Source: Symbiodinium natans (lineage: Eukaryota; Sar; Dinophyceae; Suessiales; Symbiodiniaceae). Taken from it: 64,000 nt of DNA. Positions 9,700 to 21,300 of the stretch are shown piece by piece. Under the pieces are notes generated by a model that was not told where the DNA came from, did no database searches, and saw nothing but the letters and a program-made list of their open reading frames with translations. Location of the stretch: NCBI GenBank assembly GCA_905221605.1, contig CAJNDS010001779.1:590146-654145 (forward strand). Direction: 5' to 3'. The position numbers and the translations under genes are program-made. Positions within the stretch are counted from its first letter, which is position 1. Each line of letters begins with the position of its first letter.

Positions 9700-11510
9700 C
9701 CTTGCTTGCTCAGGTTAACCCCCCAACCCTTGCAACCGAGTAGCAGCTGTGTCAAACCTACCAATGTACAACCACCATTCGACACTGCAAGGAGCCGACA
9801 CACCCATTCAGCAGTGCATTCCGGTTCCAGGCCAGTTTTTTCTCCTTGAGAGTGGCTTGCTCGAGCCAAGATCGCCCATGCGGACTCTGAATCCGACAAC
9901 TGATCGAGATTGCAGCAGTCGACGTACGGTTTGCACTAATTACAAGACACGACAGGGACTTGCTCGCCTTAAGCGCACGCTCACATCAACAGCCTGCTCA
10001 ACTGTCTTCGCCTTCTTCGCCGGTTGACCTGCGCCACTCTACCATACTTTCGGGCAGCCGGGCTAGCATCATATGAACTGCGCACTACGTAGCCTCCTTC
10101 ATCAGGTGTTCCACCTTTCTCTTCGCCGCGACGAACTGTGCGAACAACTAGAGCATCATGTCTCTTTAATTCTGTCTAAGTCAGCAAGCTTTTTCAGCAA
10201 ACAGTATGACAGATAGGGTTGAACTTCAGGCTGTGCATTGCAAGGCCATTTGTTTCGGTTGCCCATCTCAGTCATCTGGCATTGGCATGTCTGCCCCGCT
10301 CAGCTGTCCGATCGATACAGCAGATACGCACGTACATGTTGCAACTGAGAACATCAAGGTCATTAGGGGTCACGTGAACTGCAGAGCCAAAAGACATCGT
10401 CACGCCTCAAAGCTTGATAGTCACCAAGATGCTGTATGTAGCTCATAACTTGGTATTGATGCCATTGAACTGCGTCAACCGCATGAGCCTAAAGACCTGT
10501 GCAAAGCAGCAGTGTCTCAGAATTATACCAGCAGGGAGCTGGGACCCAGACATTCGCTTCCAAGTCTTCCAGGTCTCCCAGTACAGAAGCACGAGGAAAC
10601 GTGCCAAATGTTTATGGGAGGTCTCAGACTCAGGCGATGTTTGGCAAGGACGCTTGCAGCGATGCTGCTTGTCATGCGACCTGCGAGACTTTTACTCACG
10701 CATTGAAGGCAAGGCCTCGAGCCCAGCTTCCTCACCATTGTCCACAGCCTGCGCGAATTGGCCTTCGCAAGTGCCGATGAGTATCTTCCGTCGCGAGGCA
10801 AGTTATGTGCGCTGAGTATAGCACGTCACCATCGCAGTTTTCTGCAGCCAGGGTTCGTGGGGTTTCGGAGTTTGGTGTGTGGCATTGATCCAATGGCACG
10901 GGTAGAAAACACTGGGTCATTTGTTAATATAATTAATATAATACATCTGATATTTTTGTTACATAAGTTTGTAGTTTGTTACATAATCTATGTTTCTCAC
11001 AAGATCACATTTTCAAGAAGATACACTACTGTGCTTATATATTTTTGTACATATTAATAAGAATGAACATAGGCATTTTATTACTATATATATATATATA
11101 CACACTCATTATACCCGGGCCGCTTACTTTTTTTAAAGAGACCACCAACAATCATCATTCATGGTTAAGATGGGACTTCGGTGAAAGTCAAAAATGCCAC
11201 TTGGTAGAAATGACGAAAGAATCATTGTTCATGGTTAAGATGGGATTTCGGTGCAAGTGAAAAATGCCACCTGGTAGAAATGATCGATGAAAGAAGAAAC
11301 CGCAGAAGTTGAATTTCATATCAAAGTCCACAGCCCGACTTGCCGAGAGAATGCTGATATTGTGTCTACACGCCTTTCTCACATAAAAGCACACATCTTC
11401 AGAGCAAGAATGCTCAAATCGAGTTTACCCTGTTTTGATGAGATTTTTCAATTTTGTGCCAACTTCACACGAAGTTGGGCCAGCAGCTAAGACATGATGA
11501 CATGACAATG
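9700..11510. other. Repeat-poor region, AT-rich at right
   Basis: Nothing recognised. A near-duplicated ATGGTTAAGATGGGA(C/T)TTCGGTG(A/C)AAGT..AAAATGCCAC block occurs at 11161-11205 and 11229-11273. Confidence 0.5.
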
Positions 11511-12059
11511 TAAGGGTTTAGGGTTTAGGGTTATGCAAGTTAGCCCTAAACCCTAGCAGCCCCCGAATAATGCTTAGATTGTGCATAGAAGATCGGTGAA
11601 ATCCCTAAGGTTTAAGGCCTCCACTCAATGTGTAGGCACCGTACATAAAATAAATACAAGCCCTAAGCCCTGAACCACTAAACCCTCAAAACCCTAAAAC
11701 CCCTAAACCCCTAAGCCCTGAAACCCCTAAACCCCTAAGCCCGAAAACCCCCAACCCTACACCCCTTACGTCCTGAACCCCGAAACCCCTTAACCCGAGA
11801 CTTCTTGGTGCTGCGCAGGCACGCCAGGGTCATGGGTCATGGTCCTCTTGGCGTGAGGAGATGGGACACTGGACCCTTTTTAGGGGTAGGGTTTAGGGTT
11901 TTCGGGCCTTAGGGCTTTAGGGTTTTAGGGTTTTAGGGTTTTAGGTTTTAGGGTTTTAGGGTTTTAGGTTTTAGGGTTTTTAGGGTTTTAGGTATTAAAA
12001 GGGTATTAGGGTTTTAGGGTTTAGGGTTTAGCGTTTTGGGGTGTGTAGGGTTCAGTGAA

Positions 12060-12104
12060 GCCCTGCTTGAAGAAGCTGTGCTGGAAATCGTGGAAATGGT
12101 GGAG
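12060..12104. CDS. Exon-like island, strand unresolved
   Basis: The plus strand reads LLEEAVLEIVEMVE between an AAG and a GAG/GTGTGG donor; the minus strand reads HSFFKQGFTEP after a CCAG. No family resemblance. Confidence 0.25.
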
Positions 12105-12736
12105 GTGTGGATCCGGGTGCATACTTGGAGGCTCAGAGTACTTATAGCCCCGTTACAACTGTACTTATAAGGCCCCCTAAGTGCCCCAAGTCCTCCAAGT
12201 AGGATAGAAGTAGACATACAATTGGGGTTATGAGTACCCATGAACCTCCAACTACCCTAAACCCTAAACCCTAAACCCTAAACCCTCAACCCTAAAACCC
12301 TAAACCCTAAACCCTAAGCCCTCAAGTACAGGTCGAACTGGGCACCTCGTATCTGCAGAGGTATCTGCGAAGAAGGAGCACTCGACTGCGCACCGCCCCA
12401 AGGCCAGGGTTGAGGGTTTAGGGTTTAGGGTTTAGGGTTTAGGGTTTAGGGTTTAGGGTTAAGGGGCCTTAATAATTAGAACAGGGGCTTTGTAAGTATT
12501 CCGACCCCTTTATAACCCTTAAGGGGGGGACCTTGGAGGAAGAGCTGCTACAGCCAGGATGGCAAGCTGTCTTGCCCTTATGCCGGCCGGGTATTACAGG
12601 CGTCGGAATAACTACTAATGGTTTTAGGGTTTAGGGTTTAGGGTTTATTCCCTTATGGCCCCTTTATAACTACACTACAATAAGCCCCAAAAAAAACCTT
12701 ATTCCAATTATTGCGGCCCCTATATTACACCACAAC

Positions 12737-12809
12737 CCCGGACCAGGAGTCCTGCGCAATGTTCGCATTGCGGTCGGCAAGTCGAGTCATCACTGATGGC
12801 TCGGGCTCT
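12737..12809 (-). CDS. Candidate minus-strand exon with CxxxCxxC
   Basis: TTTCAG acceptor, RARAISDDSTCRPQCEHCAG, LLVR, GT donor. The plus strand is also open (CSHCGRQVE). Neighbouring islands at 12.35-12.40 and 12.53-12.58 kb may be further exons. Confidence 0.33.
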
Positions 12810-12864
12810 CTGAAAGGACGGGTCAGAAGAAGTGGGGTGGTATCTGCTAGTTCAGGTTTTATAG

Positions 12865-15580
12865 GGTTTAGGGTTTAGTGTTTAGGATTTAGGGTTTAGG
12901 GTTTTAGGGTTTTAGGGTTTTAGGCTTGGGGTTTAGGGCTGCATCGGAGCGATGACTGGTGCACGTCTCGACAACCTTGCGAGGCTTGTCTGGGAAAGCA
13001 AAGGTCGGCAAGCGTTGGCTGCGAGTCCGTGTTTCAACAACAAGGGTTTAGGGTTTAGGGATTAGGGTTTAGGGTTTACAGGGGTTAGGGGTTAGGGGTT
13101 AGTTAGGGTTTAGGGCTTACTTGCTTCTTCAAGAACGAGGGAATCAACAGGTTAGCCTTCGTCATTCCGACAAAGATTAACGGAAACCCAAAAGGCTTGC
13201 AAATCATCTACATCTTTCTATAAGCTGATATAAGGAATCAAAAGGTTGCACTTTACAATCGCTAAACAGTTACGGGTGGACTGTGAAGTGGTATAGGGTT
13301 TAGGGATTTGGGTATAGTTCACAGACCTGAATTGGGACTACAGCAACAGGGGGACTGAGGATCCTTGTTCATCGGGGTCATATGAGCGACCGTCCCTAAA
13401 CCCTAAACCCTATAAACCCTATAAACCCTAAACCCCAAACCCTACACTTGGGTCACGCAACAGGTGGCGTCTCTCCTCGGACCCGGTGTTCCCCGTCGCT
13501 TTTCAGGGTGTTGGCTACGGGAGAGAGAGGGGCGGCGCTTTTCGGGTGTTCCCCGTCGCTTTACAGGGGTTTTCGGACCTTCGGCTGAAAATGTCCTCCC
13601 AACGTTGAGTCGCCCTTACTAGGGTGTTGACCCCTTGCTCATACTTGCATCATGAGACCTACACTTAGGGTTTTAAAGGGTTTAGGGTTTAGGGTTGATG
13701 AAGTCTATGTCATCGCGTCCTAGGTTCTGGACTGAGGCTTCTTGGGATTTAGGCGCCCTGCATGTTTTGGGAACTTTTCGCATCATGTGTTACGACCCGC
13801 AACCAGAAGATGTACCCCCAAGCAAGGAGCCACAAGCGCACGGGTCCCAACGCCAAACCCAAAACCCTTCACCCCCCGTAAACCCTGAACTCTTATAAAC
13901 CCCCTAAACCTCCTAAAACCGAAATCCTATAAACCCTAAAGCCCCTCCTTCATGCACGCTAAATTCTAGAAACCCCTGAATCCTATAAACCCCAAACCCT
14001 ATGAACCCTTCCCTTAGAAGCCCTGAAGCCGACAAAGCAAAGCATTCCCAGAACCTGCACGGCGATTCGTGGAGCTTTTTTGCGCGCTGCTTCTCCATGA
14101 CTCCTCTTCGCTGGGTTTTCGGGGGTTGAGGGTTTGAGCTTCTTCCCCAAACCCTAAACCCTAAACCCTAAACCCTAAAACCTAAACCCTGAACCCTAAA
14201 CCCTAAACCTTCCACCCTAGACCCTAAAGGTTTAGGGCTGGCTGAAGGGTTGATAGCGCCTAAGGGGTTCGGATTGAGGGTCAAGGGTGCCCCGGGGTTT
14301 TTAGGATTTGGGTTTGAGGGATGTTTGGGGTGTGAGGGGGGGATTCCAGCTTCTGGCTTCAAAACCCCCAAGCTCTCACTGGAGCTGCGCTGCTTCCTGC
14401 TGCAGATCAAGAGTAAATGAACTCGGCATGACTTGGAAGTTCAGGGGTACTTCTATGCAGGGTAACTATGGCTAGAAGTAGGGAAACTGGGGTTACAACC
14501 TAAGCTAGGGTACTTATAACACTACTTGTAAGTACCCATGAACCTTCAAGTAGGTTCTTTCCGTTCTTGAGCTACATATGGTCACTTATCAAATTCTGGT
14601 CCCTTTTGGCGGTGCCCTAACAATTCGGGGCCGCCTTATCTTAGCAACCCAACAGAGGGACCCTTTTCAGAGAATGTTTAAGGGTACTGTGGGTGTTTTG
14701 GCTTCCAACCTTCAGGGGGTCGGGGCTAGGAGGTAGGGGGTAGGGCGTGTTCTGTGGCTCAGGGATTTTCTACCGGCTTTTGTTTGGATTTGTTGGGGCT
14801 TAGGTTTTTTAGCCGCCGGGCTTTTTAGAGATCGAGTTTTGAGGATCAAGCGGGATGAGGGTCGTCCGCCAACCTTGGTGATTAGGGATATTGCGGTTCG
14901 GGGTATCCCCAAACCCTAAGTCCTTAAGAAAGACGGGGTGGCCTTTTTCTTTTCTTTCACGCATGGTGGCAGCCATGTCTTACCCCTCCACATCGCCAGA
15001 AGACGCCTAAACCAAATAACCGATATGCCCCCAATATAACTCTAGAAAGCTTCAAAAACTTATGAACTTTATACAACCCCTGTAATCTCTATAAACCTAC
15101 AAACCTCATAAACCACAAAACAAACAACCCTGCTCTCCAACTCCTAAACCATCTCGCGTGCGAATATTGGGAAAACTGGCCGGGGCTGCACGGTGTTGAA
15201 CATGCCATGGCCTGCCCGAGCAGGCCCATGACGAAATGCACGACCATGGGACGTTGTCCAAAGTATCATGTTCTCTTGCATAGTGCTGATACTAAATGTT
15301 ACGGAGCCTTGTAGAGTGACATGGGCTGCGAAGCCCGCTGAGGGTTCGTGTAGCCCACAAGGTGTAGCAAGAAGCAGCTTGCAAGAGCTGCGCATCCTCC
15401 CTTCGCAGTAGAGACAGGCTTAGGGCTTAGGGCTTAGGGCTTAGGGCTTAGGGCTTAGGGCTTAGGGTGTAGGGTGTAGGGTTTAGGGCTTAGGGTTTAG
15501 GGTTTAGGGTTTAGGGAGTTTAGGGTTGAGTCTCAGGTATACCACAGTGTGTACAGCACCGCTCAAAGCATCTGCCCTAC
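12865..15580. other. Mostly repeat-derived DNA with possible small exons
   Basis: Exon-like islands at 12950-13040 (plus: MTGARLDNLARLVWESKGR) and 14369-14409 (plus: LSLELRCFLLQIK, then GTAAATG) lack consistent neighbours. The rest is CCCTAAA derivatives and element fragments. Confidence 0.4.
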
Positions 15581-15635
15581 GGGCACTTGAGGCAAACACT
15601 CAAGATCTGCTCCAGCGCCGGCCGGACAAGGGGGG
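15581..15635 (-). CDS. Minus-strand exon, unknown protein
   Basis: GAG acceptor in phase 1, PLVRPALEQILSVCLKC, then a GTAGGG donor. Amphipathic-helix character; no family assigned. Confidence 0.42.
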
Positions 15636-15656
15636 CTCAAGAGCCAAGGTAGTCTG

Positions 15657-16584
15657 TACCCCTAAACCCTAAACCCTAAACCCTAAACCCTAAACCCTAA
15701 ACCCTAAACCCCAAACCCTAAACCCTAAACCCTTTACATGGGGTGCTTCCATCTGCTTCTGACATAAACACTTCCACAAGATGTACTGTCTTGGGTTTGG
15801 AGTTCAAAGCATTGCTATCGGGCCCTTTTACCCTAACCCCGAAACCCGTAAACCCCCAAACCCCTAAACCCCCAAACCCCTAAACCCCCAACCCCCTAAA
15901 CCCCTAAACCCCTAAACCCCTAAAACCCTTAAACCCCTAAACCCCCAAACCCCTAAAACCCTAGACCCCTAGACCCCTAAACCCCTAAACCCCTAAACCC
16001 TAAACCCCCAAACCCCCAACCCCCAAACCCCTAAACCCTAATCCCCTAATCCCCTAATCCCCTAAACCCTAGACCCCTAAACCCTAAAACCCGAAACCCT
16101 AAAACCCTAAACCCTAAACCCTAAACCCCTAACCCTAAACCCTAAACCCTAAAACCTAAACCCTAAAACCTATGCCCTAAACCCTAAACCCTAAACCCTT
16201 TACATGGGGTGCCTCCATCTGCCTCTGACATAAACACTTCCATAAGGTGTACAGTCTTGGGTTTGGAGTTCAAAGTTTGCAATTGAGCCCTTTTACCCTA
16301 ACCCGTAACCCCTAAACCCCTAAAGCCCCAAACCCCTAAACCCCCAAACCCCTAAACCCCTGAACCCCTAAACCCTAAACCCCTAAACCCTAATCCCCTA
16401 ATCCCCTAAACCCTAAACCCCAAACCCTAAACCCTAAAACCCTAAACCCTAAACTCTAAACCCTAAAACCCTAAACCCCTAAACCCTAAAACCTAAACCC
16501 TAAAACCCTAAACCCCTAAACCCCTAAACCCTAAACCCTAAAACCCTAAAACCCTAAAACCCTAAACCCCTAAAACCCTAAACC
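15657..16584. repeat. Large degenerate CCCTAAA block with internal duplication
   Basis: Over 900 bp of CCCTAAA, CCCCTAAA and CCCTAAAA variants. A 110-bp spacer (TTTACATGGGGTGCTTCCAT ... GGGCCCTTTTACCCTAACCC) occurs at about 15731-15838 and again at about 16199-16307, so a ~470-bp segment seems duplicated. Confidence 0.9.
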
Positions 16585-16628
16585 CACAGGGGCTCCACGT
16601 GTGGGAACTGGCAGCCTTGAGGCTTCGC
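16584..16628 (-). CDS. Minus-strand exon, unknown protein
   Basis: CCAG acceptor in phase 1, EASRLPVPTRGAPV, and a donor made by the adjoining repeat (GTGG/GTTTAGGG). Phase-compatible with the exons on both sides. Confidence 0.42.
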
Positions 16629-16836
16629 CTGGGCGCCGCTACACGGACAGGAGCCCCCCCCAATAAATCCAGATGTCCGGCACCTGAGGGTTTAGGGTTT
16701 GGGGTTTGGGGTTTAGGGTTTAGGGTTTAGGGTTTAGGGTTAAAAGTTTAGGGTTTAGGGTTAAAAGTTTAGGGTTTAGGGTTTTGGGTTTAGGCACCCT
16801 GAACCTAAACCCCCTCGACCACCGGGATCTGCAAAC

Positions 16837-16929
16837 CAATTGGGAGGGTCGCGAGCGGACTCGCCTTCCCGAGCCGCTGGCAACGAAATCGCCTAAGCAA
16901 GATCTTCACTCGGCTGACGTGACCGGAGT
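16837..16929 (-). CDS. Minus-strand exon, unknown protein
   Basis: CTCAG acceptor and GT donor (ATTG/GTTTGC) enclose SGHVSRVKILLRRFRCQRLG, KASPLATLPI, a basic segment. Its phase-1 end matches the next exon at 16.6 kb. Either the tail of the Patched-like gene or a separate gene. Confidence 0.45.
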
Positions 16930-17425
16930 CTGAGGAAGAGACAAGATGAGCAGTTCTCTAGATTAGGGCCCCCTTTTTGGGATCCCCTTTTTACAGGGTG
17001 CCGCCGTAACATGGGTACCCCAAAAAAGGGACCTTCCCCTATAGTGTCGAAGCCCCCAACACTACACTCCTAAGGCCCCTTGTAGCTCCATGGCATACAC
17101 AGTATCATTGTAGCTCCATGGCATACACATTATCAGCAAAAAATCGCCCTCCTTGCTGTTGATGAGACCAAAAAAGGCAAACTCTAAACAGGAACATGAA
17201 GATTCAATTCTATGGAAAAATGGAGGTTGTACAGGGATTTGGCTCCACTTCAACTTTGCAAAAACCGCGAGAACCCCCCACTTAAACCCTAAAATCCTTA
17301 CACCAAGGTTTCTGAGATCGCCAAGTTGGCCACCCTCAACCCTCAACTACCCTTCAACACTGAATCTGGCCCCATCTTTTCGTGGGGCTAGGGTTTGGGG
17401 GCTCGGGTTGTAGGGTTTATGGGGC

Positions 17426-17533
17426 TTATAGGGTCTTGATGGTGTCTGGATTTGCTTCCTCTCTCCTCAGGACACGCCAATCAAGCAACGCCACTGTGTA
17501 GGACCGAGGGGTCTGAAAATTGCTGGCATCCTC
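17426..17533 (-). CDS. Candidate terminal exon (minus strand)
   Basis: GCAG acceptor, then 35 codons EDASNFQTPRSYTVALLDWR... to a TAA stop. A second frame (RMPAIFRPLGPTQWRC) is also open to a stop. It could end the Patched-like gene, but the phase with P50 is unresolved. Confidence 0.3.
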   Translation of the reverse strand, partial: EDASNFQTPRSYTVALLDWRVLRREEANPDTIKTL

Positions 17534-18233
17534 CTGCAGGGGTGCTGGAGGCGTAGGATTTGGGCAGCTCGCAAAATGATGGCCTCTTTGCAGGTACTCT
17601 TAAGATAAGTCTGAGATGGAGGATTTCGCGCAGTTCGCAAAATTAGAGTCTTTTTTTAAGTACTGTTAAGATAAGTCTCTGTATTAACAAAGGCAGACAA
17701 TTCCGAGAAACCCCCATTCATTTTGCAATGTTAGAGGGCAGATGATCGGTTTCACCCCCTGAGTTGTAGGAAGATGCCTGAAGCTATATTCCCAAATCAT
17801 AGCAGACCCTAAACTTTACAGCCCCCCCCCCCCCCCCCCCCAACGTGTAGAATGTATCTTGACTGGTGTCAAGTGTCCAGACCCCCAACCCACGACCCTG
17901 AAAAGCAAGAATGGAAAACGAAGCCCTTTCTTGTTGCACAAGCGTCCTACCGGGCGTGCCAGAACCTCCTGTGACCTCTCCCGCCCTAACGGAACACTTA
18001 TGCCTGCAACAAAAACCAGGACGCGAACGTTCGAAACCGATAAGCCAAAACTACACACAACAGACTCACCGCTGTAGGGCCAAAGCCGAAGCAACCCTAA
18101 ACCAACACCCAACAAAACTCAAAAAAACAACGAGTCACCTCCTCCCGAAACCATAAACCGTTAACCCTAAACTTACGAACCCTAAACCCGAAACCCGAAA
18201 CCCTAAACACCGTAAACCCTAACTACGACAAAC

Positions 18234-18305
18234 CAGGGCCTCTCCTCGGAGGACTCCGCGGGAGAGGTAAACTTCTTCACTCCTTCGCTGGCTTCGCTGG
18301 CTTCG
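18234..18305 (-). CDS. Patched-like exon P50, acidic tail (probable)
   Basis: CCCAG acceptor in phase 2, EASEASEGVKKFTSPAESSE, ERP. The EAS repeat comes from a GCTTCGCTG-type triplication in the DNA. Charged, low-complexity sequence fits a cytosolic C-terminal tail. Confidence 0.55.
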
Positions 18306-21300
18306 CTGGGGGGGAAACGGCCAAGGAATTCCACACGGCGCATGGCCGTGAACAGTTTTCTGCATCTCTCTCTCTCTCTCTCTCTCTCTTGTTGATCTTT
18401 TTTTCTTGCTATTTTTTTTTTGGGGGGGGGTTAGGGTTTAGGGTTGAGGGTCTAGGGTTTAGGTTTAGAGTTTAGGGAACTGGGTCTCTTGACTATAAAC
18501 GTACGATTATAGCAAGAGAGAGGGCGCAGCGGTCATGTCCCCAAGTTCACAGGAAGCATTGCTAACCCAAATTTCCCAGCTTTTCATTAAATGTTCAGGG
18601 GTTCAGGGCTTCGTGGGGCTTGAGGTTACGGCTTAGGAACAGGATGTATATGGGAGCCTAATCCCAATATTCAATCCCTCCACCACCCCGTGCAACTCCA
18701 ATGTCGAATGTTTTAATGTTACTCCAATATACTAGATTTTGATTTACTCCGGGAAGGGAAAATATCTCTAAGCTACGCGGACACCCTGAATATACACTCA
18801 CCAACATAGAGAACCGCATGGCAGTCGTTCAACATACCTGTACCGTAGAACCCTAAATAATGTCCCAAGAAAGACCTTTGGATCAACCCCCCCCCCCCCC
18901 CCATATGTGGGTCCCAAACCCTAAACCCTGAATCCTAAACTCTAAACGCTACCCTTAAAGCAGGCCTTATCTCGCGCAGGCTGCACACCTGAGGCTTGCA
19001 GCAAATCAACAGCTAAAGCAGAGGAGGGGCTGAGGCGGACTGAAAGAGGGGATCCAAAAAACCACAAACCACGCAGTTTAGGGTTTCGGGCTTAGGGTTG
19101 AGGGAGAGTTCCACAAACATGGTTTACCGGAATCCACCATGAAGGGGGCCCTGATAAGTAGGTTTCTCATCCTTATGTGGCCCCCTTATGGAAAGCTGAA
19201 CAGTTGGTGCTTCGAGGTTCAAGGGTACCTATGAGGAGGGTGACAGGGCACCCCGAAATAGGATCTAGGGTTTCGGGTTTGGGGTTTAGGGTTTAGGATC
19301 TGGGGTTTAGGGTTTAGGGTTTAGGGTTTAGGGCTAGAACCATAGTAGTTCACCCACCTCTAACCCTACTATTAAGCACCCATGAAACTGTCTGCGCAGC
19401 TGTCTCAGACGAGCCTGCCCTCTTTTCATCGGTTATGAACCTCCAAGTAGAATACTTGGGGCAGCCTCCTTGTCATAGTAACCCCTACAGGGTGGGGCCC
19501 CCTAGTTATAAGTAGAGTTATAAGGGCCCTCAATTGGGTTATAAGGACCCTAAGTTAGGTTATAAGTCCCTTAACTACAGTTAGTATAGTAAGGGGGCCC
19601 CACCCTGTAGCAGGGACCATAAGCTAGCGAAGTCACCACATGTGCCGGACTCTGGCTGGAGGTTCCTTTACGAACAAAGACCTTCAACCGCAGAAGGGTA
19701 GCTGGGAGTTCCTGCTAAGCCCACCAACCCCTACACCATACGCCAACCCTGAAACCCTGATACCCTGAAACCTGAAACCCAAAAATTCCCTAAGCCCTAA
19801 ACCCTGAAAGCCCTAATGCCCCTGCCTGCGTTGCAAACGTACTCCGGGTCCTTGGAGCCACCGCAGATGGAGAGTATCGCCTGGCCAACGGGAACCTACA
19901 CAAAGGTTGGAACTAAACCCTAACCCCTAACCCCCAAACCCCAAACCCTAAACCTAAACCCTAAACCCTCTAAACCCTAAACCCTAACCCTAAACCCTAA
20001 GCAGAATGTCTCGGTTGACACTGAGGGCTCAGGAAACCCCCTGCTCGGGCGTCGGCGTGGCCCGAATTTAAGAGCCAGCTGCCTCTATGGGCCAATCCTA
20101 AAAGCCCAACGCCCCTAAACCCCTGAACGGTAGACCCCTAAGCCCTCAACTCCTAAACCCCCTAAAAACCCCAAACCCTCAACCCTCAACCCTAAACCCT
20201 AAAGCCCTAAAGCCCTAAACCCCAAAAGGCCTAAAGCCCCCCCCCCCCCCTCCACGCCCCTCCAGTGTAGTAACTCGCCAGGCCGGCAGGCAACAGCCAA
20301 AGGCCATGGGCTCCGGCGATGATCACCACCAGGAAGAGGACCTCTCGAGGTTTAGGGTTTAGGGTTTAAGGCTTAGGAGGTTTTGGGATTCAAAGGGCTT
20401 GAGGGGTTGGAAGGTTTGAAGGGTTTAGGGGTGTGAAGGGTTTAGGGGTTGAAGGGTTTGAAGGGTCTTGAAACCTTAAACAGTTTAGGGTTCATTAAGA
20501 AATGGAACCGAGGCAGTTCAAGGTGTTTAGAGGCTGGCTGAGGGGTTCAGGGCATGAGGGTTGCCGGGAAGTTCGGGGGCATTCGGGGCATTTTGAGAGA
20601 GACCCTGATCCTCTCAAGCCTAAACATACCCCAACCTCAACCCCCCTCCTGCCGCGGCCCCCCAAACCCTAGCCCCAAACCCTACACCCTAAACCCCCAA
20701 CCCTAAAGCTAAGGTGCTCGCACCGTTGGGTGCTAGGCCCTGTCTCAGCCTTGTTTTAAGGCTTGCCCTAGGTAAACCCCCATCTGCGCCCCTACAGGTA
20801 CCATCTCCGGGCAACGATTGCGCAACCGGCAACTCAAGAAATCAACGCTACTTGAGGGTTCATAGTTACTTGGAAGTAGGGTTATAAGTAGGGTAACCCT
20901 GGTTATGGTATGTGAGGGCACTTCATTGGTTCCGATAGACTCCGGGTTCAGTCTTGCGTGCCAAGGCGTGTGCTAAGGCCCGACGACAGACTCTGAAGTC
21001 TCATGACTCAAGCCCTAAACCCTAAACCCTAAACCCGATTTCCTAAATCCTAAACCTGCTGCGGGCCTTGAAGAAAATTCGGAAGACATAGCTCTCGGAG
21101 AAGCCCACCACAGCAACCTCGAGGCGGAACTCTACGTGGAGCAGGTTTAGGGTTTAGGGTTTAGGGTTTAGGGTTTAGGGTTTAGGGTTTAAATTCCTGC
21201 AATCTCCCTGTCCCCCTTTAAGGGTTCGCAACTTCACCCCCAATTCATGTATGGACCCTCGCAAACAAGTTCCCGCAAAGGGATATTCGAAGGCCTCTAG

